Source: Micromonospora sp. C31 | GTDB lineage: Bacteria; Actinomycetota; Actinomycetes; Mycobacteriales; Micromonosporaceae | DNA: 44,734 nt | Assembly: GCF_018070575.1 (NCBI RefSeq) | Contig: NZ_JAGPXN010000030.1 | Coordinates: 1 to 44,734, forward strand | Reading direction: 5' to 3' | In this document: positions 8,107 through 16,092 of the stretch, piece by piece | Layout: each line of letters begins with the position of its first letter | How positions within the stretch are numbered: the stretch's first letter is position 1 | The notes under the pieces: generated by a model | What the model was told of the DNA's origin: nothing | Databases searched by the model: none | The model's input: the letters and a program-made list of their open reading frames with translations, nothing else | Program-made: the position numbers and the translations under genes

Positions 8107-9095
8107 GGCTGTTCCAGAAGCGCGGCGGCTGCCGCGGAGGGGGCGGTGAGATGATGATCGAAAGCTGACAGATCGATACTGTAGTTCAGGCGGACCAGGT
8201 GCTGCTGCAGTGCCGCATCGAGCTGCCCGGACGTTACCCGGGGGAAACCCGAACTGTTGACGTGGTACGCGGCGGCGCGTTTCACACGGTGCCTGTCCCG
8301 GCGGTACGCATCGGCGTCGTCGTTGCGGTAACCGACCGTGGCCAGGGCGTCCAGCAGGACACGCCTGTCGAGTCCCGTACCGAGGAGCCTGTCGACGACG
8401 TCGGGGACGCTGTCGCCGGCGCTGTCGCGTTCGAACTGCTCGACGTACAGGTAGAGATCGGTGCCTGGACGTTCCTCCAGTTGGTCGGCGCCGTGTACGC
8501 CCACGACCAGACGGTCGCGGTGCGTTGTGGCCTTGACTTCGACGGCAGCCGTGACCGAGGTGAAGTCCGCGCGTGCCTTTTGGGGACCGGTCCAGAGCTG
8601 AAGCGGCTCAGGGCCACCGAGCCCGCAGATCAGTTCGAGGAAGTGCAGCTCGGCGAGCAGGCCGAGCAGCGCCTCCGGTCCGAGTATCGGACCGGGTGCG
8701 GGATAGAGCAGCTCGCGCCACCGGTGCAGGAGCTCCAGGCAGACCCGTCCCGGATCGCCCGGGCGGCGCTGCAACTGTCGGCTCAGTTCATCGGTGAATG
8801 CCGCGAAGATGTCGTTGAGCTCAGGCAGCTGGCAGACCACGTCCGTATACCGTCCCGGGTGGCCGGAGTCGTCCTCCAAGCTCCGGGTGGTGACGGTGAC
8901 GCCCCGGCTGGTGGTGTCCTGCACGGTGGGGTGCCGGTCGGTCAGCGGAATGAGCAGATGCCGGCGCCCCGAGGCGTCGATGCCGACAGCGACCGGCCCG
9001 GCGGCCACCTCGACCGGACTGTCCAGCACGCGCATCTCCCGTGGCGGATCGGTCGCCTCCAGGCGGCGGAACATCTCCTCGGCGCCGCCTGTCAT
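8103..9095 (-). CDS. PD-(D/E)XK family nuclease (DUF4420-like)
   Basis: This 330-aa protein resembles the 'PD-(D/E)XK motif protein' (DUF4420) group of restriction-associated nucleases. The catalytic core is visible: Glu149 in LLAELHFLELI, Asp177 in RADFTS, and Glu186-x-Lys188 in AAVEVKATTHRDRL, followed by an HGADQLEE helix. The beta-rich N-terminal ~130 residues (PVEVAAGPVAVGIDASGRRH, LLIPLTDRHPTV) are also typical of this group. ATG 9095 overlaps the Z1 stop (ATGA). It is the most likely DNA-cutting subunit of the minus-strand operon, directed by the Z1 and GHKL ATPases (inference). Confidence 0.85.
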   Translation of the reverse strand: MTGGAEEMFRRLEATDPPREMRVLDSPVEVAAGPVAVGIDASGRRHLLIPLTDRHPTVQDTTSRGVTVTTRSLEDDSGHPGRYTDVVCQLPELNDIFAAFTDELSRQLQRRPGDPGRVCLELLHRWRELLYPAPGPILGPEALLGLLAELHFLELICGLGGPEPLQLWTGPQKARADFTSVTAAVEVKATTHRDRLVVGVHGADQLEERPGTDLYLYVEQFERDSAGDSVPDVVDRLLGTGLDRRVLLDALATVGYRNDDADAYRRDRHRVKRAAAYHVNSSGFPRVTSGQLDAALQQHLVRLNYSIDLSAFDHHLTAPSAAAAALLEQP

Positions 9096-11749
9096 GATGC
9101 GGCACCGTCGGTCATGCCTTCGCCCGCCCGTTCGTCGGCGGCGTCGATCTCGTCGATGTCGACGGTCTCGAGCTCCTCGTCGAACGGCGCGAGGCCGGAC
9201 AGGTCGACCGAGACGTAGTCACGGTCCTCGGGTCCCCGGGCCTCGGGAAAGAACAGACCCACGCCGAGTATGTCCTCCACTGCCGCGAGTTCCGCTCTCG
9301 GATAGCCGCGTTTGCCGCTGTTGCGCTCGACCGTGGACCTCCTGCTCACGGGATAGAGACACAGGAGCCCTGTGCCCCCCAGCTGCCCGTCACGCAACTC
9401 CCGTAACCTCCGGTCGGTGGGGTCTCCGTCGATCATGTCGCTGATCCTGATGGAGGCCGGTAGGTCGGCGACGCGGTCCAGGGTCGACACCAGTGCCTTG
9501 ATGTCGGCATAGTCCTCCGGCACGGTGAGTCGGCTGCGGTTGATCATGTGGTACTTCCGGCCCGCCAGCGCCATTCCGCCCAGGCGGTCGCTGCCCTGGT
9601 CGATCACGACGATGTTCCAGGTGCGCAGTGCGTCGTAGTCGTTCTGCTTGGCGATGTACTCGCACAGGGCTTCCGGGCGGAGGCTGGGGCTGCGCTCATG
9701 GAAGCGGTAGTCGCGCAGGAAGGCCATCACTCTCGCGGCCGGCACCCCGGTCAGAGCAGTGCGGCCGGCCCGCACGGGAATCTCCCGCACCCCGGGCAGG
9801 CTACGGGCGGCGGTGAGGAGACGGTCGCCGGCGTCGATGTTGTGCCGCAGCCACCCCTCGTCGCGATGGTGGAATTTGATCGTCTGCATGACCTGGGAGC
9901 CGAAGCTGTAGCGGACCGTGACGCCGGCGCGCATCTTGGCGGCCGACGTCACTGCCATGGCCGGGTGTTTACGGATCATCACCGCCAACTGCCGTGGCGT
10001 CTTGTGCTCCGTCTCGTAGCGGCGGATCTGCTGCCGGATCTCGGCCTCCACGGTCGCCAGGTCCACAAACCACGCTGCGAGCTCGCCTGTCATCCATATC
10101 CGGGGCAGGTCCTCGTAGCCCTGGCGGTAGCCGAACCAGCGACCCATCTGCAGCAACGTGTCGTAGGCAGAGGCCGCCCGGACGAAGTAACTGCACACCA
10201 GGCCGGCGAGGGTCAACCCACGGGAGAGCGTGTTGCCCCCGATCGCGATGGCGGTGACCGGCTCCTCTCCGTAGCTGAGTCGGACGTCGGACTGGTAGTT
10301 GTCGACCACCACGCGGACGTCGGCCATGACATCGGGGATCCGGTCGCAGACCTGCGGCCACGGTACGGGCGGAAGTCCGAGATCGGCGGCGGGCACCCGG
10401 CCCGTCTCCCGTTCCCATTGCTGGCGGAACATTTCCCGGAGGGTGGCGGTCGACCAGCCGCCACGGAGAGTCTCCAGGTACGCCTGCACGACCTCGGCCG
10501 TCCGCTGGTGTGCGATGGCCCGCATCGACGTGTGGATCAACATGGTCGAATCGGCCGGTGCACCGCCGCGGCAGCGGCGGGCGGCGGTGGCCAGGACGAA
10601 CCAGCGGACAGCGTCGCCGAGGCTGTCGGTGACGGTCGGCCTCCAGTCGCCGAAGCCGGCACGGGCGCCGGGTGGCCGGACCGAGGGGACCTCGTCGTCA
10701 GGGACCGTCCGTACGACATCCAGGCCCCGGTCGACCGGCCCGGCCTCGTAGGTCAGCAGATCGCGTCCGAAGATCCGCTCTGCACCGAAGTAGTCGTCGG
10801 AAGGGGGGAGGTCGACGATGAAGTCGGCGGGGTAGAGATCGTCGGGCACGGTCGGGTCTACGAGCAGGTTCGCGAACGGTGTCGCGGTGTAGGCGACGTA
10901 GGCGACCTTCGGTTTGCTCAGGATGCGACGGATCAGGGAGTTGATGGTTGACTGTCGCCCCCTGTTGCCCACGTCGATACTCGCCTGGTCGGCCTCGTCG
11001 TCGATGACGAGGATGGGACAGTCCTGCAGGATGGTGCCGGCGGCCTCCAGGAAGCGGGCCAGCTTACGGAGGCGGTACGGGTTCTTCTTGACCACAGCGA
11101 GGAGCCGCTGGTCGGGATTGCTGAGCAGGTTTGCAGCATTGCGCGCCTGCCTGTCGTCAAAGTCCGTTTCGCCATCGGTCAGCAGATGCCAACGGCCGCG
11201 GTCGTCACCGACGAGAATCTGTTCCAGTCGCTGCTGCGTCTGTGACCGCAGGTTGTCGGTGATGCCGGACAGCACCACGACCAACCGGTAGCGTGCGTCG
11301 CACAGCTTCGCCGCCACGGACATGAAGTTGGTTGTCTTGCCGCTCTGGACGTGTCCGAGAACCAGGCCGCGACTGCTGAACCGCTCCGTCCCGGGCGGTG
11401 GAACAAACGAGACGATCTTGCTCGACGAGTCGTTGATAAGTCTGATCGGCTCGTCGTCGAGACCCGTGGCCTCCAGACGGCGCCTCACCGACGGCCAGAA
11501 GACGTCGTCGGACCGGGGGATGTACCACGGTTCCAGTTGTGTCGATGGATCCGTCAGGGAACGGGGCTCGTGCAGGTCACGGGGGCGCCCGGCCCGGGCC
11601 TGGTACTCCGTGATGGCGGCGTCGAGGATATCGGCCGGAACGAATCTGCCCAACTGGCGACGGATCGCCGGGATCGTGCTGTTGCCGTACACGGCACTGG
11701 CGATCTGTTCGACCAGGTCGTTGAGGTCCTCGTCGCTGATCCGGTGCAT
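9092..11749 (-). CDS. Z1-domain ATPase/helicase-like protein, first gene of the five-gene operon
   Basis: The 885-aa protein has the Z1 (Pfam PF10593) signature. Walker A is LVLGHVQSGKTTNF (~129-142), Walker B is LVIDDEADQASID (~247-259), and then come AYTATPFANLLVDPT and the late motifs AIGGNTLSRGLTLAGLVCSY and LLQMGRWFGYRQGYEDLPRI. Z1 proteins are superfamily-II-like ATPases found with GHKL ATPases and m5C methyltransferases in restriction operons. I chose ATG 11749 (MHRISDEDLNDLVEQ) because a GGAAGG SD lies seven bases upstream and domain-like sequence starts there. The frame extends to another ATG at 11836, but that would place the start upstream of a possible promoter. The four following genes are joined by four-base overlaps. 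Confidence 0.9.
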   Translation of the reverse strand: MHRISDEDLNDLVEQIASAVYGNSTIPAIRRQLGRFVPADILDAAITEYQARAGRPRDLHEPRSLTDPSTQLEPWYIPRSDDVFWPSVRRRLEATGLDDEPIRLINDSSSKIVSFVPPPGTERFSSRGLVLGHVQSGKTTNFMSVAAKLCDARYRLVVVLSGITDNLRSQTQQRLEQILVGDDRGRWHLLTDGETDFDDRQARNAANLLSNPDQRLLAVVKKNPYRLRKLARFLEAAGTILQDCPILVIDDEADQASIDVGNRGRQSTINSLIRRILSKPKVAYVAYTATPFANLLVDPTVPDDLYPADFIVDLPPSDDYFGAERIFGRDLLTYEAGPVDRGLDVVRTVPDDEVPSVRPPGARAGFGDWRPTVTDSLGDAVRWFVLATAARRCRGGAPADSTMLIHTSMRAIAHQRTAEVVQAYLETLRGGWSTATLREMFRQQWERETGRVPAADLGLPPVPWPQVCDRIPDVMADVRVVVDNYQSDVRLSYGEEPVTAIAIGGNTLSRGLTLAGLVCSYFVRAASAYDTLLQMGRWFGYRQGYEDLPRIWMTGELAAWFVDLATVEAEIRQQIRRYETEHKTPRQLAVMIRKHPAMAVTSAAKMRAGVTVRYSFGSQVMQTIKFHHRDEGWLRHNIDAGDRLLTAARSLPGVREIPVRAGRTALTGVPAARVMAFLRDYRFHERSPSLRPEALCEYIAKQNDYDALRTWNIVVIDQGSDRLGGMALAGRKYHMINRSRLTVPEDYADIKALVSTLDRVADLPASIRISDMIDGDPTDRRLRELRDGQLGGTGLLCLYPVSRRSTVERNSGKRGYPRAELAAVEDILGVGLFFPEARGPEDRDYVSVDLSGLAPFDEELETVDIDEIDAADERAGEGMTDGAAS

Positions 11750-12033
11750 CCGCGCCCTTCCGTCGTCGTCGTGCCGATGGGTGGTTCCAGTGGGGACACC
11801 CGGCAGAGCGTTGTCCGGTAACCACGTATACAGCATGGGTGGCGCAGGTCACCCTCCCCCGGGACCGTCCGGTCGTCCGGTCGTCCGGCCGGCCGGGATG
11901 ATCGCGCCGAAGCGGTGTGATCCCACACCGGTCGGCGGTTCCGCGCTGTCCGACCCCGCGAAAGGGTCGCATTCCGGCGCCGACGTCCGCGCCGGGGCAT
12001 GCTGGGCCGCCGGCGCCGTCACCGGTAACGTTC
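11750..12033. promoter_or_regulatory. Divergent control region between the Z1 operon and the methyltransferase gene
   Basis: This 284-bp gap should hold both promoters. On the minus strand GTGACC (complement of 11847-11852) and TATACG (complement of 11825-11830) are 16 bp apart and could be the -35 and -10 of the Z1 operon, giving a leader of roughly 65-70 bases to ATG 11749. An 8-bp tandem repeat (GTCCGGTC, GTCCGGTC, GTCCGGCC) occupies 11867-11890. No SD precedes the methyltransferase ATG, so that gene may be leaderless. The assignments are by eye and weak. Confidence 0.35.
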
Positions 12034-14001
12034 ATGCACGTGACCGACCGCGCCGCCGACCCCAACGCACCCGATCCCACCGCCCGTCGCGGTAAGTACA
12101 AGGTCAGGCTGGTACGTGGGCCCTTCGTGCAGCTGGCACCCCACCCCGACGCCGTCACCGACAGCGACCAACTGCTGCGGTACGCACAGGCGTCCCGTAG
12201 GGGAGGGCACCGGTTGGCCGTCGATCTGTTCAGCGGGGCGGGCGGTCTGAGTCTTGGTATGGAGAATGCCGGCTACCGGGTCGTCCTCGCGGTGGACCAC
12301 TACCCGGAGGCGGTCGAGACCCACCGCCACCACCACGGTGGTCTGAGCGTGGACTGGGACCTGGGTGACCCGGCGCGCATCCGGGAGGTCGCCGAACTCG
12401 TCCGGGCGGCAGATGTCGAGTTGCTGGCCGGCGGGCCTCCCTGTCAGCCGTTCTCCAAGGCCGGTCGGTCGATGATCCGCCACAAGGTGCGCCACGGTCT
12501 GCGCGATCCCTATGACGAACGGCGTGACCTCTGGCGATCGTTCCTCGAGGTCATCCGGCTTGCGCGTCCGCCGGCGGTGCTGATGGAGAACGTGACGGAC
12601 ATGGCTCTCGACAAGGAGATGTTCATCCTCCGGACGATGGTGCACGAGCTGGAATCGCTCGGTTACGCGGTGGAGGAGAAAGCGGTCGACACCTTCCGGT
12701 ACGGCGTTCCGCAGTTCCGTCAACGGCTCATTCTGGTCGGTCTGCGGGACGGTCTCGCGTTCGACTGGCCAGCGGAGCAGCCGGAGCGGGTCACCGTGTG
12801 GAACGCGATCGGTGACCTACCGGAGGTGGAGGGCGGCTGGCGTCCGGAAGGGGGCGCCGAGGGTTGGACCCCCTACGACGTGCCCGTGACGGGCTTCCAG
12901 AAGCGCATGCGGGAGGGCGTACCTGAACCGGATGCGCACCGAATCTTCGACCACATCACCCGTCCCGTACGCGAGGACGATCTGCGTGCGTTCGAAATGA
13001 TGGATCCGACGACCCGGTATTCCGATCTACCGGACGAGGTCAAGCGGTATCGCGACGACATCTTCGACGACAAGTACAAGCGCCTGGACGAGAACGACCT
13101 GTCACGGACCATCACGGCGCACATCGCAAAGGACGGCTACTGGTACATCCACCCGCGGCAGAACCGCACGATCACCGTGCGGGAGGCAGCCCGTCTGCAG
13201 ACCTTCCCCGACTGGTTCCGCTTCGCCGGCCCGCCGTCGGCCGCGTTCAAACAGATCGGCAACGCTGTACCTCCGCTGCTCGGTGAACACCTGTCCCGGG
13301 CCGTGCGAGGTGCGCTCGACAACCCCCGACCGGCACACGTGTCGACGCGGGAGGTCGCCTCGACGCTCGCAGCCTGGTTCGCCTCCGGTCAGGTCAGCGG
13401 CATTCCATGGCTGCGTGCGGAGACACGGTGGCAGGTCATCCAGGCGGAGATACTGCTCGACCGCGCCCACCCGGACGTGATGCGTCAGGTGTGGACCCTG
13501 CTACGGACATGGCGCCAGCCACAGGACACGGTGGCTGCGGAGGAGAAGCTACGCCGTACCGGTGGATTCATCTCTCGGGCGAACCGGGCCGGGACGGTGG
13601 TTGAGCTCGCCCAGCGACTCGCCGGTGATCCCCGGGCACTGCGGGATGACGATGCGTTGCGGCGGGTCCCCGGGCTCAACGAGTCCGTCGCCGACCTGGC
13701 CGTTCTGGCCGTTCCCGCGGGCACCGAGGACGAATCGGAGGAGCCTGTACTCGTCACTAAGGGTGTGTTGCGGGTTGCAGCCCGCTTCAGCGGCCATCCC
13801 GTCGACCGACGCAACCGCCTTACGGACGGCCGGCTGGAGGTCGCCCGCATGATCGGGATCGACAGCGATGCGCGCGCCGCGCATCTGGGCCTGATCGAAC
13901 TCGCGAACACGCTGTGCCGGCCGGTCGAGCCGCTGTGCCAGGAATGCCCGCTGGTGAAGAAGTGCGCCGGAGCGCGGATCGACCGACCCCAGCTGTTCTG
14001 A
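12034..14001 (+). CDS. DNA cytosine-C5 methyltransferase fused to an endonuclease III-like HhH/[4Fe-4S] domain
   Basis: The 655-aa protein carries the m5C methyltransferase motifs in order: I (LAVDLFSGAGGLSLGM, ~61-76), IV with the catalytic Cys (GGPPCQPFSKAG), VI (LMENVTDM), VIII (PQFRQRLILVG) and X (FKQIGNAVPPLLG, ~405). It methylates cytosine at C5 with S-adenosylmethionine. Residues ~440-655 form a second domain with a helix-hairpin-helix segment (RRVPGLNESVADLAVLA, ~543-559). It ends in C-x6-C-x2-C-x5-C (Cys628, 635, 638, 644), exactly the endonuclease III/MutY iron-sulfur loop. The Lys of bifunctional glycosylases is replaced by Ser551, as in MutY, and the usual catalytic Asp aligns with Thr (LVTKGVLRV), so it may bind DNA without cutting. 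ATG 12034 lacks an SD; an in-frame GTG lies at 11917. Convergent with the GHKL gene 15 bp away. Confidence 0.9.
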   Translation: MHVTDRAADPNAPDPTARRGKYKVRLVRGPFVQLAPHPDAVTDSDQLLRYAQASRRGGHRLAVDLFSGAGGLSLGMENAGYRVVLAVDHYPEAVETHRHHHGGLSVDWDLGDPARIREVAELVRAADVELLAGGPPCQPFSKAGRSMIRHKVRHGLRDPYDERRDLWRSFLEVIRLARPPAVLMENVTDMALDKEMFILRTMVHELESLGYAVEEKAVDTFRYGVPQFRQRLILVGLRDGLAFDWPAEQPERVTVWNAIGDLPEVEGGWRPEGGAEGWTPYDVPVTGFQKRMREGVPEPDAHRIFDHITRPVREDDLRAFEMMDPTTRYSDLPDEVKRYRDDIFDDKYKRLDENDLSRTITAHIAKDGYWYIHPRQNRTITVREAARLQTFPDWFRFAGPPSAAFKQIGNAVPPLLGEHLSRAVRGALDNPRPAHVSTREVASTLAAWFASGQVSGIPWLRAETRWQVIQAEILLDRAHPDVMRQVWTLLRTWRQPQDTVAAEEKLRRTGGFISRANRAGTVVELAQRLAGDPRALRDDDALRRVPGLNESVADLAVLAVPAGTEDESEEPVLVTKGVLRVAARFSGHPVDRRNRLTDGRLEVARMIGIDSDARAAHLGLIELANTLCRPVEPLCQECPLVKKCAGARIDRPQLF

Positions 14002-14016
14002 CCTCTCCGGTCCGGG

Positions 14017-15330
14017 TCAGCGGTCCAGCCCGAGGAGCTGCGCCACCTCCGGCGACTGGGCGCGGAGGGTCTCCTCGATGCGTTGCCATGCCTCCCACTG
14101 ATCCGCCTGCATGGCGGCCATCCGCAGAGCGAGGCCGGCGGTCGTGGCCGCCTGGGTGGCTGCACGCACCTCAGGTGACGCATCCACATCCGTCGGGAAC
14201 GGTCGTCCCTGTCGCCGCGAGGTTCTGCGGTAGGCATCGTTTGCGAGGACGCACAGTTCGTTGACCGGGGCCTCCAGTATGTGGCGCAACTGGGCCGGCA
14301 GGCTGACGCGCATCTTGGCGACGTTGATATTGAATGCGCTGTCGAGGTCGTTGTCGAAATCCAGCGCCGCCCTGGCCAACTTGGTGTGCTCGTCGATACC
14401 GCGGATCCCTCCCCATCCGCCCCACTGCACCAGTCGGTTGGCCCGGTACACGTACAGGCCCTGCTGCCGGTTCCAGTTCAGAGGGCCGGAGTGCCGTTCG
14501 AATTCTGCGGCTGAGGTGAAGCAGTCACGCGGCGGTAGGACGAAGCGCCTGAGTTGAACCAGTCCCGCGGTGCCCGCCATCTCGATCTCGAACTGCTGCC
14601 GGGGCAGCTCAGAGGTGTGCGGCTCCTGCAGTGCGAACGGGTTCCACGGGCGCAGTTTCTGCCCATTCACCGAAAGCACCAGTGGCGTGAGTCCGTCGGA
14701 TCCCTCCAAGAAGCGGTGGAAAACCATGCTGAGGTGGTCCGACGTCCGCGCCGCCAGGGACTCCAGACGTCGTCGGGCCCAGCCGCCCGACGGGCGCTTC
14801 TCGGGCAGCACGCGATCGAGCGCCTGCCAGACGACCACGGTGCCGGTGCCTTCGGCCAGCCACTGCCGGGCGCTGCGGACCACCGGATCCTGCGGGGACG
14901 GGTCCACGACCACCCACTGGTCCCATTCCTCCACAAGGTCGAGGTCCAACTGACGCGCGCTCGTCCGCGCAACTGTTCGGCTGCTGCGACTGATCACTGT
15001 GAGTGTCCGGCACTGGGACAGTGACGCGGTCTTGAGGCCGAGGCCGTACCGACCCAGCTCGCCGCGACGGTACGAACGTCTGGTGCCAAACCTGAGCGCC
15101 TCTGTCAGCTGGCCGGCTGACATGCCGTGACCGTCGTCGGCGATCACGACACGGGATTCCTCCCCGTCGAACTCGACGGTGACATCGATACGGGTGGCTC
15201 CCGCCGCCACGCTGTTGTCGACGATGTCTGCCACCGCAGTCGGGAACTCGTACCCGATATCCCGCAGCGACCCGGTCAGCCGTGCGGCTGAGGGCGCCAC
15301 GTCGTACCACGCTCTACCCGGCATTGGCAC
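14017..15330 (-). CDS. MutL/MORC-like GHKL ATPase
   Basis: The 437-aa protein shows Bergerat-fold motifs close to MutL and MORC: ADIVDNSVAAGA (N-box, Asn39), ADDGHGMS (65-71) and GELGRYGLGLKTASLSQ (90-106). Residues ~210-340 (LVLSVNGQKLRPWNPFALQE, NRQQGLYVYRANRLVQWGGW) match an S5-type transducer, and the C-terminus is helical. ATPases of this kind are known from restriction-modification operons with Z1 proteins, cytosine methyltransferases and Vsr-like nucleases. The start is GTG 15330 or the ATG two codons later at 15324. It follows vsr by 48 bp on the same strand and converges on the methyltransferase. Confidence 0.88.
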   Translation of the reverse strand: MPMPGRAWYDVAPSAARLTGSLRDIGYEFPTAVADIVDNSVAAGATRIDVTVEFDGEESRVVIADDGHGMSAGQLTEALRFGTRRSYRRGELGRYGLGLKTASLSQCRTLTVISRSSRTVARTSARQLDLDLVEEWDQWVVVDPSPQDPVVRSARQWLAEGTGTVVVWQALDRVLPEKRPSGGWARRRLESLAARTSDHLSMVFHRFLEGSDGLTPLVLSVNGQKLRPWNPFALQEPHTSELPRQQFEIEMAGTAGLVQLRRFVLPPRDCFTSAAEFERHSGPLNWNRQQGLYVYRANRLVQWGGWGGIRGIDEHTKLARAALDFDNDLDSAFNINVAKMRVSLPAQLRHILEAPVNELCVLANDAYRRTSRRQGRPFPTDVDASPEVRAATQAATTAGLALRMAAMQADQWEAWQRIEETLRAQSPEVAQLLGLDR

Positions 15331-15378
15331 CTCCGCTCACGTCGTGCGTGAGGACCAGGATGCCACACCCACCCTGCC

Positions 15379-15819
15379 TCACTCGACCGCCCTCGCTGTG
15401 GCATCGGATCGGCACCGTGTCCGCCAAAGTTGTTCGACGAGATCCGCCACGGCCACGGGATCCTCATGCTCCCAGACATGCAGCACCGTCCAGCCAAGCG
15501 CTGCCAGTGCTTCGTCCTTTTCACGGTCACGCAGCACGTTACGCTGCAGTTTCTCCCGCCACCACGTGGCATTGTTCTTCGGCAGCACTGCATGCTGAGG
15601 GCACAGGTGCCAGAAACAGCCGTCGACGAACACAGCCAACCGTGCCCGCGTGAAAGCGATGTCCGGTCGGCCGGGTAGGCCGGGATGGTTCACCCTGAAT
15701 CTCAGCCCTCGTCGGTGCAGTTCACGTCGCACCGACATCTCAGGCTTCGTCCGCGATCGCGGCATCCGGCTCATCTGCGCCGACACTGCGGCGTTGAGAG
15801 CGGTGGGGCGTCGCGTCAT
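15379..15819 (-). CDS. vsr: Very short patch repair (Vsr) endonuclease
   Basis: The 146-aa protein from ATG 15819 (MTRRPTALNAAVSAQMSRMP) matches Vsr in length and motifs: PGRPDIAF (catalytic Asp53), LAVFVDGCFWHLCPQH (zinc and active-site residues Cys68, His71, Cys73, His76), KNNATWWREKLQRNVLRDRE, and GWTVLHVWEHED. Vsr nicks 5' of T in T:G mismatches made by deamination of 5-methylcytosine. Its presence beside the m5C methyltransferase fits that role. In GHKL/Z1 restriction operons Vsr-fold proteins have also been proposed as the restriction nuclease. The open frame extends upstream to 15981 without domain similarity. It is followed closely by the MORC-like ATPase. Confidence 0.92.
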   Translation of the reverse strand: MTRRPTALNAAVSAQMSRMPRSRTKPEMSVRRELHRRGLRFRVNHPGLPGRPDIAFTRARLAVFVDGCFWHLCPQHAVLPKNNATWWREKLQRNVLRDREKDEALAALGWTVLHVWEHEDPVAVADLVEQLWRTRCRSDATARAVE

Positions 15820-16092
15820 TGCCGACAAGTTACCCCAACGCGCGTCGACGGGCGGTGGCGGTTCCCGGGCCCCGACGGCCTTCAGGACAAGGTGGCCACC
15901 CTGATGTCCCGCTCCACTTCGATTTCCGGAGCTTCGTCGGCTCAGTCCCGGTACGCACGGCGCGAAGGACGGCTGCGGCATCCGATGGCAACCCGTGCGA
16001 GCCCCGACAGCTCGTTGGCCGAGGCGGTGCGTGAACGCACGAGCGGGCGCCGTGGGCCGTGTCCTGCCTCAGCGTCCGTATCGATCCGGACA

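Noticed and set aside
8199..9218. Plus-strand open frame of 339 codons opposite the PD-(D/E)XK gene
   Set aside because: Shadow frame of a gene with clear catalytic motifs.
9548..10951. Plus-strand open frame of 467 codons opposite the Z1 gene
   Set aside because: It mirrors Z1 codons, is His/Gly/Arg-rich and has no SD or recognisable motif.
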